The position numbers and the translations under genes were made by a program. From the NCBI RefSeq assembly GCF_009911795.1, contig NZ_CP047898.1:4898001-4962000 (forward strand): a stretch of 64,000 nt of DNA, given 5' to 3'. The notes below the pieces were generated by a model that did not search any database, had not been told where the DNA came from, and saw only the letters and a list, made by a program, of their open reading frames with translations. Within the stretch, counting starts at the first letter, position 1; every line of letters starts with the position of its first letter. Below, in pieces: positions 40,992-50,114 of the stretch. Source of the DNA: Pseudarthrobacter psychrotolerans. Its GTDB lineage: Bacteria; Actinomycetota; Actinomycetes; Actinomycetales; Micrococcaceae.

Positions 40992-41504
40992 CTAGCCGTT
41001 CATGATGTCGGAGCGGCGCTTCATGTAGTCCTCCATGGCCAGCTCGCCGTTGCTGTACTGCTGGTCAAGTTCGGCCAGTTTCCGGGCACGGTATCCCTGC
41101 GGGCCCGACGGCGGCAGGGGAATGGCGGGGGCGGCAGGCTGCTGCGGTGCTTCCGCGCGCTGATCGGGCACCGGCTGACCATTGGCTTGCGGCTGGCCGT
41201 ACGGCGGGAACTGCTGGTCTGCAGATGGAATCGGCTGCATGGGCGGCAACGGCTGGCTCGGCGGCAGAGGCTGTGGGCTCATGACCTGGCGGAAGCCGCC
41301 ACTCATGTAATCCTGCTGCGTGTAGCCGTCACGGGGCTGTTTGTTCTGCTGTCCGGGGTACTGTTCGCTGCCGGGGAACTGCTCGGGGTAGCGTCCGGAA
41401 AAGCTCTGCTCCTGGTTCCGTTTGTTGACGGACTTCCGGTACATCCGCATCGCCATCGGTATCACGAACGACAGAATGATGATCCAGAAAAACATGCTGT
41501 TCAC
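40992..41504 (-). CDS. Small membrane protein with Pro/Gln-rich linker and SHOCT-like tail
   Basis: 170 residues. The start is uncertain: a GTG at 41504 has a GAGAGG site, and an ATG at 41495 is the next codon choice. One N-terminal helix (FFWIIILSFVIPMAMRMY) is followed by a basic stretch, a long Pro/Gln-rich linker, and a C-terminal SHOCT-like helix pair (KLAELDQQYSNGELAMEDYM). SHOCT domains occur at the ends of many short membrane proteins; function unknown. Confidence 0.75.
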   Translation of the reverse strand: MNSMFFWIIILSFVIPMAMRMYRKSVNKRNQEQSFSGRYPEQFPGSEQYPGQQNKQPRDGYTQQDYMSGGFRQVMSPQPLPPSQPLPPMQPIPSADQQFPPYGQPQANGQPVPDQRAEAPQQPAAPAIPLPPSGPQGYRARKLAELDQQYSNGELAMEDYMKRRSDIMNG

Positions 41505-41517
41505 GGTGTAGCGCCTC

Positions 41518-42729
41518 TCATATGTGTCCTTCCAGCTTAGCCCCGGAGCCCACACGCGCGGCCGGGATCCCCAGGTAGGCCCCATACCGGTCCACGGCAT
41601 CCTGCGCGGCGTCGTCCAGCGCCGGGCCCGCAGCAGCGAACAAGCGGATGTCCAGCTCACAGCGGCCGGCGGACATGGTGTGCCGCCAAGAGCCGGCCAT
41701 CCGCCCGTCCAGCAGCACCACATGCATGGGCGCCCCGGCAACCGGGAACGCCGGCGCGCTGCCACCCAGATAGTGCCGGGTGGCTGAATATCCCATCACG
41801 TATTCGTCGTAGCACTGGATCAGGTCGAGCCGCGGTCCGGACGCCGGTCCGGCCCCGCCGCTGCCGTCCGCACCGGCGTCGAAATAATGCACGACGCCGT
41901 CAATCACCGAGGTTGCCAGGGTTTCGGGAGCTGCCGCCAGACACTGTTGGAGGCCGAGCCGGACGTCGGCCATGGTGAGCCCGGACCAATCGGCGCAGTC
42001 CTTGACCGTGGCCGGGCCGCGGCTGGTGAAGTAGCGCCGGACCAGCTCACTGAGGGCTTCGGCCCGGGTCGGCGGCAGTGCGGGGCCGGGAGGCACCCGC
42101 TCGTCAAAGAGGGCGTAGGTGTGCTTCAGGGCACTGCCAGGACTGCGCACCGGCGACCCGCTGGCCAGGATCCCGCTGATCTCGGCGTGCATGATCACGT
42201 AGGCCAGCCCGAAGCCGGTGGCCGCGAACCCTTCGTCCCGAAGCCGCGCAGCCAGCTGTTCCCGGGTCAGGTGGTGCCCGCCCCGGACGGCTTCGGCCAG
42301 GACCTGCCCGCTCCGGCCGGCGGCGGCCGCATCAATCCCGGTCCGCCGGTACATGCCCGCGTTGCCCTGGTGAAGCCGCGGCGCGGACAAGGCCGTCAGC
42401 CAGCGAAGATCCGCCCGGTGCACAAAATGCCAGGTGGGCCTCAGGATATGCGTGCGGAGGATGTGCCCGTCGGACACCGACTGCTCAACCTCCGTGGCTG
42501 TGGCCACCTCAGCAGCGGCAGCAACACGATGAGACGCCGCCCCGGAGGCAGCTCCGGAAAAGCCGGTCCGTTGCGCCAGGCTCCAGCGGGCGTAGGGGAA
42601 CTCCTGGGCCTGGACAGCCAGCAGGTGCCGGACAGCGTCCTCGGCAGACGCCAAGCCGGGCCCGCGCAGTCGTTGGGCGTGAAGCCGCCGCCGCACCACC
42701 TCAGCCGGATTCATGGCCGCCTGCGTCAC
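41518..42729 (-). CDS. Winged-helix DNA-binding-domain protein (HTH_42 type)
   Basis: 403 residues from 42729, or 398 from an in-frame ATG at 42714. The opening VVRRRLHAQRLRGPG, HLLAVQAQEFPYARWSLAQR, ILRTHILRPTWHFVHRADLRW and ARLHQGNAGMYRRTG are typical of the YcaQ-like HTH_42 family, some of which are DNA glycosylases for interstrand crosslinks. The QxQ-like motif (VQAQE) is present. Whether this one is an enzyme is uncertain. The 3' end lies 14 bases from the start of the SHOCT-like protein gene. Confidence 0.82.
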   Translation of the reverse strand: MTQAAMNPAEVVRRRLHAQRLRGPGLASAEDAVRHLLAVQAQEFPYARWSLAQRTGFSGAASGAASHRVAAAAEVATATEVEQSVSDGHILRTHILRPTWHFVHRADLRWLTALSAPRLHQGNAGMYRRTGIDAAAAGRSGQVLAEAVRGGHHLTREQLAARLRDEGFAATGFGLAYVIMHAEISGILASGSPVRSPGSALKHTYALFDERVPPGPALPPTRAEALSELVRRYFTSRGPATVKDCADWSGLTMADVRLGLQQCLAAAPETLATSVIDGVVHYFDAGADGSGGAGPASGPRLDLIQCYDEYVMGYSATRHYLGGSAPAFPVAGAPMHVVLLDGRMAGSWRHTMSAGRCELDIRLFAAAGPALDDAAQDAVDRYGAYLGIPAARVGSGAKLEGHI

Positions 42730-42762
42730 CGTGCGCCCGCGTCACGCCGCACCCGGCTGTCT

Positions 42763-43629
42763 CTAGCGCCGGGCGTCGGTGGTGCCCAGCGGACCCTCGC
42801 CGGAACCCAACGGAACGCCGGGGCCGAACACAGGTCCCGGCGTCGGACGTTTTGCGGTGATTCCGTCGCCGGAAGAGCGGTGGCGCACCCGCCGCACCAC
42901 CCACGGAACAAAGTACTCGCGGGCCCACACCAGGTCTTCGGAGCGGGCTGCGCGCCACGTGCGGGCGGGCAAAGGCTTGGGCCGGAGCGGCTCGAGCGTG
43001 TGGTTCACGTTCAGCGATTCCAGCACCATGGCCGCGATGGTGTGGTGCCCCAGCGGCGAAAAATGCAGGCGGTCCTCGTCCCACATCTGCGGATCGTTCA
43101 GCTGCTTGAGCGACCACATGTCGGCGATGATGGCATCATGGCGGGCGGCCACGGTGCGCAGGTTCTCGTTGTAGATCGCCACCTTGCTCCGGATCCGTCC
43201 CAGGACCGAGGAACCGGTATCCGGACCGTTGAACAGCACCACCGTGGCGCCGCCCATGGACAGGATCTGGACCACAGAATCAAGTTTTTCGGCGAGGGCG
43301 TCGGGGTCTCCGCCGGGCCTGATGAGATCGTTGCCGCCGGCGGAGAGTGTTACCAGGTCCGGCTTCAGCGCCAGGCACGGAGCAAGCTGCTGGTCCACGA
43401 TCTGCTGCAGGAGCCGGCCGCGGACGGCCAGGTTCGCGTAGGCGAAGTCCGACTGGCTCCGGCCCAGTTCCTCGGCCACCCGGTCCGCCCAGCCGCGGAA
43501 GCCGCCGGGGCTCGTTGGTTCCGGGTCGCCGATGCCCTCCGTGAACGAATCTCCCATCGCTACATAACGGCTCCAGGGGTGAGCCGCCGTGGCCGTGGGC
43601 GGACTCTGCATGGCTTTTGCGTCATTCAC
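42763..43629 (-). CDS. SGNH/GDSL-family hydrolase
   Basis: 288 residues, ATG start at 43629. The four family blocks are visible: I, YVAMGDSFTEGIGD (nucleophile Ser); II, a Gly in VRGRLLQQ; III, TLSAGGNDLI (oxyanion Asn); V, DRLHFSPLGHHTIA (Asp-x-x-His). These are esterases or lipases. No signal peptide is visible, so it is probably cytosolic. The C-terminal ~40 residues are an extension rich in Gly and Pro. It diverges from the hydrolase gene that follows. Confidence 0.9.
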   Translation of the reverse strand: MNDAKAMQSPPTATAAHPWSRYVAMGDSFTEGIGDPEPTSPGGFRGWADRVAEELGRSQSDFAYANLAVRGRLLQQIVDQQLAPCLALKPDLVTLSAGGNDLIRPGGDPDALAEKLDSVVQILSMGGATVVLFNGPDTGSSVLGRIRSKVAIYNENLRTVAARHDAIIADMWSLKQLNDPQMWDEDRLHFSPLGHHTIAAMVLESLNVNHTLEPLRPKPLPARTWRAARSEDLVWAREYFVPWVVRRVRHRSSGDGITAKRPTPGPVFGPGVPLGSGEGPLGTTDARR

Positions 43630-43697
43630 GGTCCTATCCTGCCTCCTCCCTCACAAGCTACGCCACCGTAGGTAGTTACCCCCGGGTAACTGTAAGA

Positions 43698-44357
43698 ATG
43701 GAAACCATGACTGACGCCCAAGTATTTCCCGCCCCTGTTGTTCTGTGGTCCCGGCCGGACGACCAGCGCGCCGGAAAGCCGCTGCTGGTGCTGCTGCACG
43801 GCTACGGCGCCAACGAGCAGGACCTCCTGAGCCTTGCGGACATGCTTCCCGAAGATTTTGTGGTTGCCTCACTCCGGGCGCCCCTGGCCACGGGTCCCGG
43901 TTTTATGTGGTTCCCCCTGACGGCCTCCATCGAATACACGCTCGACGCCGTCAAGGCGGCAGCCGTCTATGTGGAGGACTGGATCGACACCGTCAAAGCC
44001 GACCATCCGACGGTGACGCTGCTCGGCTTTTCCATGGGAATGGCCATGGCCACCACGCTGCTCCGGCAGCGCCCCGCTGACTACGCCGCCGTCGTCGGGC
44101 TTTCCGGCTTTGTGGTCAACGCGGACGGTGACCCCAGCTTCAAGGATGGCGAACTGGACGGCACAGTGCCGCTCTTCTGGGGCCGGGACCAGCAGGACCC
44201 CGTGATCACCGCCGACAAGATCGACTACACCATGGGCTGGGTGCGTGGGCACGTCAAGCTCACCAAGGTGCTCTACACGGGCATGTGGCATGGCATCAAC
44301 CAGCAGGAAATCGGCCACGTTTCCGAGTTCCTTACGCACGAGGTGCTGTACAAGTAG
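43698..44357 (+). CDS. Alpha/beta hydrolase (phospholipase/carboxylesterase family)
   Basis: 219 residues from the ATG at 43698 (a second ATG at 43707 is equally possible). LVLLHGYGANEQDLLSLADML is the oxyanion region, LLGFSMGMAMATTLL holds the nucleophile Ser, VPLFWGRDQQDPVI the acid, and GMWHGINQQEI the His. These are typical of small serine esterases with broad acyl-ester substrates. A perfect hairpin follows the stop. Confidence 0.9.
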   Translation: METMTDAQVFPAPVVLWSRPDDQRAGKPLLVLLHGYGANEQDLLSLADMLPEDFVVASLRAPLATGPGFMWFPLTASIEYTLDAVKAAAVYVEDWIDTVKADHPTVTLLGFSMGMAMATTLLRQRPADYAAVVGLSGFVVNADGDPSFKDGELDGTVPLFWGRDQQDPVITADKIDYTMGWVRGHVKLTKVLYTGMWHGINQQEIGHVSEFLTHEVLYK

Positions 44358-44368
44358 AACGCACGACG

Positions 44369-44397
44369 GCGGCCGGCGGCACAGTGCCGCCGGCCGC
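44369..44397 (+). terminator. Hairpin terminator after the esterase gene
   Basis: Perfect 13-bp arms 44369-44381 and 44385-44397 with a 3-base loop, entirely G+C rich. Confidence 0.85.
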
Positions 44398-44426
44398 TTA
44401 CGCTGTCCTCGCCGGCCCAGGCTTAG

Positions 44427-46079
44427 CCTCGATCCACCGGTCGGGTTGAGGTTGTAGCGGCGGTTTAAACGGAGAATGCCTGTCGGATCGGGAAAAATGG
44501 GGTTTGTCTAGAACTCCGTTTGGCCAATCCGAGAGGCATCTCGTAAGTGCAACTTTTCCATAGATCCACGCGCGTGTCAGCCGCGTTCGATGATTCCAAC
44601 CTCGTGTCGGCCGCAGGTCTGGTCCCGGCGATGGCGCTGGCGGTGAAAACCTGCCTTGGCGAACTCGCTGATCAGTGGCTGACGCTGCCCGGATACTTCG
44701 GCGCGAATGCGGGGTTGAAGGTCACCGCGCTGGTCGCGGGCATGGTCGCTGGGGCCGATTCCATCGATGACATGGCCTTGTTGCGTCACGGCGGGATGAA
44801 GAAACTTTTCGCCGGTGCATATGCCCCGTCGACTTTGGGATCGTTCCTGCGCTCGTTCACCTTCGGCCATGTCCGCCAGCTCGACGCCCTCGCCGCACGG
44901 TGGCTGGTGAACGTGGCCGCCGTGGCCCCGATCACCTCCGGTATCGATGATTACGCTCTGGTCGATATCGACGACACCATCAAGGAAGTCCACGGCTACC
45001 GGAAACAGGGTTCCGGCTACGGTTACTCCGGGGTCCGGGGATTGAACGCGCTGATCGGGATCCTCTCGACCGCGACCGCGGCGCCGGTCATCATCGGCGC
45101 GAGGCTGCGCAAGGGAAGCTCCGGCTCCCCGCGCGGGGCGGGGAAGTTCATCGCTGACATCCTTGCCACCGTCAAACGGCTGCGCGGCAAGGATGCCACC
45201 GGGCTGGTGCTGCTGCGTGCCGACAGTGCCTTCTACGGCCACCCGGTCGTCGCCGCTGCCCACCGCGCAGGCGCGAAAGTGTCCATTACCGCCCGGATGG
45301 ACCCGGCCGTCAAACGCGCCATCGCCACCATCAACGAGCACGCCTGGACCACCATCGAGTACACCGACGCGGTCCGCGATGAAACCACCGGGGCCTGGAT
45401 TTCCTCGGCGGAAGTCGCCGAAACCGCCTTCACCGCCTTCGTGGGCCGGAAGAAAGCCGAACGCATCCACGGGCGCCTGGTCGTGCGGCGGATCCCGGAA
45501 CTGAACGCCAAAGCAGGCGCAGGGCAACAGACCCTGTTCGACACCCACCGCTTCCACGCCTTCTTCACCACCAGCGCCCTGGACACCGTCACCGCAGACA
45601 AAACCCACCGCCAGCACGCCATCATCGAGCAGATTAACGCGGACCTCAAAGACAGTGCCCTGGCGCACCTGCCCTCGGGAAAGTTCACCGCCAACGCAGC
45701 CTGGCTGGTCCTGGCGAGCATCGCATTCAACCTCTCGCGCGCCATCGGCACTCTTGCCGGCCCTGACCTGGGCAAAGCACGCAGCGGAACCATCCGCCGA
45801 AAACTCATCACCGTCCCCGCCAGGATCGCGACCTCGGCACGGAAAATCGTCCTGCACCTGCCCGCTCACTGGCCCTGGGAAACCAGCTGGTCACGCCTCT
45901 TCGAAGCGGCCTGCGGGCCACCACGTACTGCCACCATCTGACCACCCAGCCGATCCGGCGCAACCAGGACCACGGAACACCACCGGCAGCAAGGCCGGCA
46001 ACCCCCTCATGCCCATCGACCAAACCGGACCAAGATCAGAACGACCCCACCCAATCAAACCCCGACCGGTGGATCGAGG
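44427..46079 (+). mobile_element. Complete IS1380-family insertion sequence
   Basis: The element is 1653 bp. Its terminal inverted repeats are 19 bp and perfect (CCTCGATCCACCGGTCGGG at 44427-44445, complement at 46061-46079). It is bordered by a 5-bp direct repeat CTTAG (44422-44426 and 46080-46084), the target duplication. It carries one transposase gene and inserted between the convergent esterase and S4 genes without breaking either. Confidence 0.93.
44547..45941 (+). CDS. IS1380-family transposase
   Basis: 464 residues, GTG start with GAGAGG upstream. It is a DDE transposase: the N-terminal FDDSNLVSAAGLVPAMALAV, VDIDDTIKEVHGYRKQGSGY (first acidic residues), ATGLVLLRADSAFYGHPVV (second Asp) and HRQHAIIEQINADLKDSALAHL (the Glu region) fit the IS1380 group. 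The gene is intact, so the element may still move. Confidence 0.95.
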   Translation: MQLFHRSTRVSAAFDDSNLVSAAGLVPAMALAVKTCLGELADQWLTLPGYFGANAGLKVTALVAGMVAGADSIDDMALLRHGGMKKLFAGAYAPSTLGSFLRSFTFGHVRQLDALAARWLVNVAAVAPITSGIDDYALVDIDDTIKEVHGYRKQGSGYGYSGVRGLNALIGILSTATAAPVIIGARLRKGSSGSPRGAGKFIADILATVKRLRGKDATGLVLLRADSAFYGHPVVAAAHRAGAKVSITARMDPAVKRAIATINEHAWTTIEYTDAVRDETTGAWISSAEVAETAFTAFVGRKKAERIHGRLVVRRIPELNAKAGAGQQTLFDTHRFHAFFTTSALDTVTADKTHRQHAIIEQINADLKDSALAHLPSGKFTANAAWLVLASIAFNLSRAIGTLAGPDLGKARSGTIRRKLITVPARIATSARKIVLHLPAHWPWETSWSRLFEAACGPPRTATI

Positions 46080-46097
46080 CTTAGTCAGCCTGCTAAA

Positions 46098-46331
46098 TCA
46101 GGCCTCCGGGGCCACGACCTTAACGGTCTGCGCGTTGACGTTGACCGTGTCGCCGTTGTGCAGCTGGCGTCCGCGGCGGTCCTCGATCGCGCCGTTGACC
46201 TTGACGAGGCCGTTTTTGATCAGCTCAGCGGCTTCTACGCCGTCCTCCACCAGGCTGGCGAGCTTCAGGAGCTGGCCAAGACGGATCATGCTGTCGCGGA
46301 TGGGGATCTCTTGAATGTCCTGGTTGCTCAT
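46098..46331 (-). CDS. Small S4-domain RNA-binding protein
   Basis: 77 residues, starting at the ATG at 46331; the open frame extends upstream but that part overlaps another gene and is not protein-like. The S4 core is clear: IRLGQLLKLASLVEDGVEAAELIKNG then VKVNGAIEDRRGRQLHNGD. Such stand-alone S4 proteins (YaaA/YbcJ type) bind rRNA or tRNA; the precise target is unknown. It lies next to the inserted IS and diverges from the DMT gene. Confidence 0.9.
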   Translation of the reverse strand: MSNQDIQEIPIRDSMIRLGQLLKLASLVEDGVEAAELIKNGLVKVNGAIEDRRGRQLHNGDTVNVNAQTVKVVAPEA

Positions 46332-46364
46332 ACAAGTAATAATGCCTGACGTAAGGTGAATCCA

Positions 46365-47390
46365 ATGACCCACACCCCCCGGCTGCCGCGGTTCGCGGGG
46401 CTCCCGCTGGCCGTCGGCGCGGGACTGGCCATTCCCGTCCAGGGCCGGATCAACGGCGCCCTCGGCGTCCGGCTCGACGACGGCATCGCCGCGGCCGTGG
46501 TGGGTTTCAGTACCGGCCTGGTGGTGATGATCCTGATCTCCCTGATCCTGCCCAGCGGCCGCGCCGGTCTCGCCAGGATCCTGCCGGCGGTCCGGACCCG
46601 GGTCTTCCCGCCGTCGTACGTCCTGGCCGGCGGAATCGGTGCCCTCTTTGTCTTCTCGCAGTCCTTCACCGTGGGCATCCTGGGCGTGGCCCTGTTTACC
46701 GTCGCCGCCGTGACCGGGCAGACCCTGAGCGGGCTGCTGGTGGACCGGCTGGGCATCGGACCAGCAGGAAAGAGGGCCGTGACTCCCATGCGGATCATCG
46801 GCTGCTTGCTGACGGTCGCCGCCGTCGCCTGGGCAGTTTCGCCGCGGCTGGCCGGCTCCCCGGGCTCCCCGGGCGCTCCTGCGGACGGAGGCGGCGGGCT
46901 GGAAACTTTGGTTCTTCCGTTGATCCTCCCTGTCCTGGCCGGGTTCCTGATGAGTTTCCAGCAGGCCATGAACGGGACGGCGACGGTCCACTACGGTTCG
47001 CCCATCGCCGCCACGCTGGTGAACTTCGTGGCCGGCGCGGTGTTCCTGTGGATTGCCTTGGCCATCAAGGTGGCTGTTTTTGGGCCGGGCAATCCGCTGC
47101 CGGCCGAGTGGTGGTACTACCTGGGCGGGCCCATGGGCTGCGTGTTCATCGGCCTGGGTGCGCTGCTGGTCCGCAGCCTGGGAGTCCTGGTGACCGGACT
47201 CGGCATGATCGCCGGACAGCTCCTGGGCTCCCTGGGGCTGGACCTTCTGGTGCCGGCCCCGGGGAGCATCGTGGCCCCGGCCACCGTCCTGGGCACACTG
47301 CTGACGCTGGCCGCCATCATCCTGGCCACCTTGCCGTGGCCGCGGGGCGTCTTTCGGAGGCAGGCAGTTTCCGGAGGCAGCGGCCGGTAG
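46365..47390 (+). CDS. DMT-family membrane transporter (DUF606/YdcZ type)
   Basis: 341 residues from the ATG at 46365 (AAGGTG upstream); a GTG at 46356 is an alternative. Two repeats of five helices are seen, each opening with a Gln/Asn-containing motif: LPLAVGAGLAIPVQGRING and VLAGFLMSFQQAMNGT. This pattern is the YdcZ/DUF606 transporter family. The substrate is unknown. A short intergenic region precedes glyS. Confidence 0.9.
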   Translation: MTHTPRLPRFAGLPLAVGAGLAIPVQGRINGALGVRLDDGIAAAVVGFSTGLVVMILISLILPSGRAGLARILPAVRTRVFPPSYVLAGGIGALFVFSQSFTVGILGVALFTVAAVTGQTLSGLLVDRLGIGPAGKRAVTPMRIIGCLLTVAAVAWAVSPRLAGSPGSPGAPADGGGGLETLVLPLILPVLAGFLMSFQQAMNGTATVHYGSPIAATLVNFVAGAVFLWIALAIKVAVFGPGNPLPAEWWYYLGGPMGCVFIGLGALLVRSLGVLVTGLGMIAGQLLGSLGLDLLVPAPGSIVAPATVLGTLLTLAAIILATLPWPRGVFRRQAVSGGSGR

Positions 47391-47450
47391 GCTAGGACAC
47401 GCAGTTCTCTGCGTCTTGTTCCTTCGCCCGCCCCGCCCGCACCCAGCGGT

Positions 47451-47468
47451 GCTGCACCCAGGTGCAGC
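47451..47468 (+). promoter_or_regulatory. Hairpin in the glyS leader
   Basis: GCTGCAC-ccag-GTGCAGC lies 55 bases before glyS, between two copies of GCACCCAGCGG (47440-47450, 47490-47500). No T-box motif is present. Function unknown. Confidence 0.4.
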
Positions 47469-47523
47469 GGGGCCAGATACCCGCGGACCGCACCCAGCGG
47501 CCCTGTAGAAATTGGAGTCCACC

Positions 47524-48909
47524 ATGGCAGCAAAATCCGTACTCGACCAGGTCATTTCCCTTTCCAAGCGAAGGGGTTTTGTGTTCCAGGCCGGTGAAAT
47601 CTACGGAGGCTCCCGTTCTGCCTGGGACTACGGACCCCTGGGTGCCGAGCTGAAGGAAAACATCAAGCGCCAGTGGTGGCAGTCCATGGTCCGCGGCCGC
47701 GAGGACGTGGTGGGCCTGGATTCCTCGGTCATCCTGCCCCGCCAGGTATGGGAAGCTTCCGGCCACGTTGACGTCTTCTCGGACCCGCTCGTTGAATGCC
47801 TTTCCTGCCACAAGCGCTACCGTGCGGACCACCTCGAGGAAGAGTACGAGGAAAAGAAGGGCCGCCCCGCCGAGAACGGCCTGAAGGACATTGCCTGCGT
47901 CAACTGCGGCACCCGCGGCGAATGGACCGAACCCCAGGAATTCTCCGGCCTGCTCAAGACCTTCCTCGGCCCGGTGGCCAGCGAGGAAGGCATGCACTAC
48001 CTGCGCCCGGAAACGGCCCAGGGCATTTTTGTGAACTTCAGCAACGTCCTCACCACGTCCCGCAAGAAGCCGCCGTTCGGCATCGGCCAGATCGGCAAGT
48101 CCTTCCGCAACGAGATCACACCCGGCAACTTCATCTTCCGCACCCGTGAATTCGAGCAGATGGAAATGGAGTTCTTCGTTGAGCCCGGCACGGACGAAGA
48201 GTGGCACCAGTACTGGATGAAAGAGCGCATGTCCTGGTACACCGGCCTGGGCATCCGGGAAGAGAACCTGCGCTTCTTCGAACACCCGTTGGAAAAGCTG
48301 AGCCACTACTCCAAGGGCACCACCGACATCGAATACCGTTTCGGCTTCCAGGGCTCGGAATGGGGGGAGCTCGAAGGCATCGCCAACCGCACGGACTTCG
48401 ACCTCTCCACGCACTCCAAGGCTTCCGGCCAGGACCTGAGCTACTTCAACCAGGCCACCAACGAGCGCTACACCCCGTACGTGATCGAGCCGGCCGCGGG
48501 CCTGACCCGTTCCTTCATGGCGTTCCTGGTGGACGCGTACACCGAAGACGAGGCACCCAACGCCAAGGGCGGCGTCGATGTCCGTACCGTCCTCCGCCTT
48601 GACCCGCGCCTGGCTCCCGTCAAGGCCGCGGTGCTGCCGCTGAGCCGCAACGAGGACCTCTCGCCGAAGGCCAAGGACTTGGGCGCGCAGCTGCGCAAGA
48701 ACTGGAACATCGACTTCGACGACGCCGGCGCGATCGGCCGCCGCTACCGCCGCCAGGATGAGATCGGCACCCCGTTCTGCATCACCGTGGACTTCGACAC
48801 CCTTGAGGACCAGGCCGTGACCATCCGCGAACGCGACACCATGAGCCAGGAACGCGTCTCGCTGGACAAGGTGGAAGGCTACCTGGCCGCCCGCCTGATC
48901 GGCGCCTGA
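47524..48909 (+). CDS. glyS: Glycyl-tRNA synthetase (alpha2, class II)
   Basis: 461 residues from the ATG at 47524; a TTG at 47512 is rejected. The product is typical of actinobacterial GlyRS of the eukaryote/archaeal-like dimeric type: [43 protein letters not shown] (motif 2 region), [28 protein letters not shown] and [15 protein letters not shown] (motif 3). A CxxC...CxxC zinc pair ([14 protein letters not shown]) is inserted in the catalytic domain. Confidence 0.96.
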   Translation: MAAKSVLDQVISLSKRRGFVFQAGEIYGGSRSAWDYGPLGAELKENIKRQWWQSMVRGREDVVGLDSSVILPRQVWEASGHVDVFSDPLVECLSCHKRYRADHLEEEYEEKKGRPAENGLKDIACVNCGTRGEWTEPQEFSGLLKTFLGPVASEEGMHYLRPETAQGIFVNFSNVLTTSRKKPPFGIGQIGKSFRNEITPGNFIFRTREFEQMEMEFFVEPGTDEEWHQYWMKERMSWYTGLGIREENLRFFEHPLEKLSHYSKGTTDIEYRFGFQGSEWGELEGIANRTDFDLSTHSKASGQDLSYFNQATNERYTPYVIEPAAGLTRSFMAFLVDAYTEDEAPNAKGGVDVRTVLRLDPRLAPVKAAVLPLSRNEDLSPKAKDLGAQLRKNWNIDFDDAGAIGRRYRRQDEIGTPFCITVDFDTLEDQAVTIRERDTMSQERVSLDKVEGYLAARLIGA

Positions 48910-48911
48910 GC

Positions 48912-49940
48912 ATGGCCATCGAATACCGCGAATGGCTTGAGGGCGATGACCTGACTCTGCTGGAAGTCTGGGGCGGCCCGGAGACCGAACAGGCCAGGCA
49001 GTTCCGCGGTGCCCTGGCCGTCTCCTCGGCCGGCACGGACGGCACGCCGTGGCGTCGCTGCATCGTGGCCGAGGACGTCATTGACGGCATCGGCATTCCG
49101 GTGGCGGCGGGCGTGGTCTATGAAGCCTCGCTGCACCCGGAACGGCTGTGGACCTACCTCGAGGTGGCGCGCGATCACCGCCGCGCCGGCATCGGTGCCA
49201 CGCTCCTGACCATGCTGCGCCGCGAAGCCGAGCAGGCGCCGTCGGGCGTTACCAGGCTGCGCGCGAAGGTGCAGCCGGGCACTGCCGGGGCCGCGTTCGT
49301 CGAGGCGTTCGGGCTCGCGCCCATCCAGCGTTCCCGGCTGGTGGTGGTGGAGCCGGGCGCCCTGAAGCTGCCCGTGTTCCCCGCGAAGAACGACGCCGGC
49401 GGGCTGGCCAACGACGAAAACGCCGGTTCCGACGTTGTGATGGACCTCGCTACCGGTTCAGTCGAGCTGACCGACGTCGTCGGGCGGTACTACACGTCCA
49501 TCCACGGCTGGGATTCGCCGGGCGTGCTGTCGGTGGGGCAGGTGCAGAAGCTGTTCCTGGATGATCTCAGCGGCGCCCACGGTGCGCTTGTGCTGCGCGC
49601 CGAGCCGGGATCAGCCTTTGGCGCCGGGGTTTCCCCCAGCAAGAAGGGCCGGATCCGCGCCTTTGCAGTCAGCTATGCGGAGGCGGCACAGGACCCGACG
49701 GCGGACGCATCGGCCCAGGGCGCGAAGGCCACGGATGTTTTTGTGGGCCACGAACCTGCGCTGGAAGCGGACGATGCCGCAGCCGCGGTCCGTGACCTGC
49801 TCTCGCTCCTGGCGTACCAGCACCCGGTCATGCTGGAACTGGACGATTCGATGGCAGCGCTGCGCGCCGCCGTCGAGCCCTTGCTGGAATCCGGCAAGGC
49901 GCGCCAGGCCGGCGCCGAAACGCTGGTCGTCTCGGACTGA
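48912..49940 (+). CDS. GNAT-family N-acetyltransferase, two-domain
   Basis: 342 residues, two bases after glyS and probably co-transcribed. The first half has the GNAT core (YLEVARDHRRAGIGATLLTML, the acetyl-CoA loop) and a C-terminal A-F-x-x-A-F segment. The second half, from GSDVVMDLATGSVELTDVV onward, has no clear motif and may be a second, degenerate GNAT domain. The acceptor is unknown; linkage to glyS in actinobacteria is common. Confidence 0.85.
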   Translation: MAIEYREWLEGDDLTLLEVWGGPETEQARQFRGALAVSSAGTDGTPWRRCIVAEDVIDGIGIPVAAGVVYEASLHPERLWTYLEVARDHRRAGIGATLLTMLRREAEQAPSGVTRLRAKVQPGTAGAAFVEAFGLAPIQRSRLVVVEPGALKLPVFPAKNDAGGLANDENAGSDVVMDLATGSVELTDVVGRYYTSIHGWDSPGVLSVGQVQKLFLDDLSGAHGALVLRAEPGSAFGAGVSPSKKGRIRAFAVSYAEAAQDPTADASAQGAKATDVFVGHEPALEADDAAAAVRDLLSLLAYQHPVMLELDDSMAALRAAVEPLLESGKARQAGAETLVVSD

Positions 49941-49950
49941 CCCGACCCCA

Positions 49951-49980
49951 GTTGGGGAGGTCACCTGCGTTTGGGCGGCC
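49951..49980 (+). repeat. Direct repeat, left copy flanking the flavin oxidase
   Basis: The 20-bp core at 49961-49980 (TCACCTGCGTTTGGG-c-GGCC) matches 51517-51536 with one mismatch; the adjoining ten bases match at seven positions. Read on the minus strand the copy spells P-P-K-R-R-stop, the C-terminal end of the methyltransferase-like gene, so it looks like a duplicated gene tail. Confidence 0.75.
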
Positions 49981-50114
49981 CCGTCCGGCAGCCATTGACG
50001 GCGCATACGCCAAGGAGTAGGCCTTACAAGGTAAGAGCCAGGCGAGCCAAGCCGGCTGGGGCTGAACACTGCTGTCCGTAACCGGTCTCGACGAGAGAAT
50101 CGGCGGTAGAACAA

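Noticed and set aside
47401..47523. T-box riboswitch before glyS
   Set aside because: No T-box core sequence (AGGGTGGNACCGCG) or specifier-loop pattern can be found.
46098..47567. 489-residue minus-strand protein covering the DMT gene
   Set aside because: Only the C-terminal 77 residues (the S4 protein) have a recognisable fold; the rest is antisense to a clear membrane protein.
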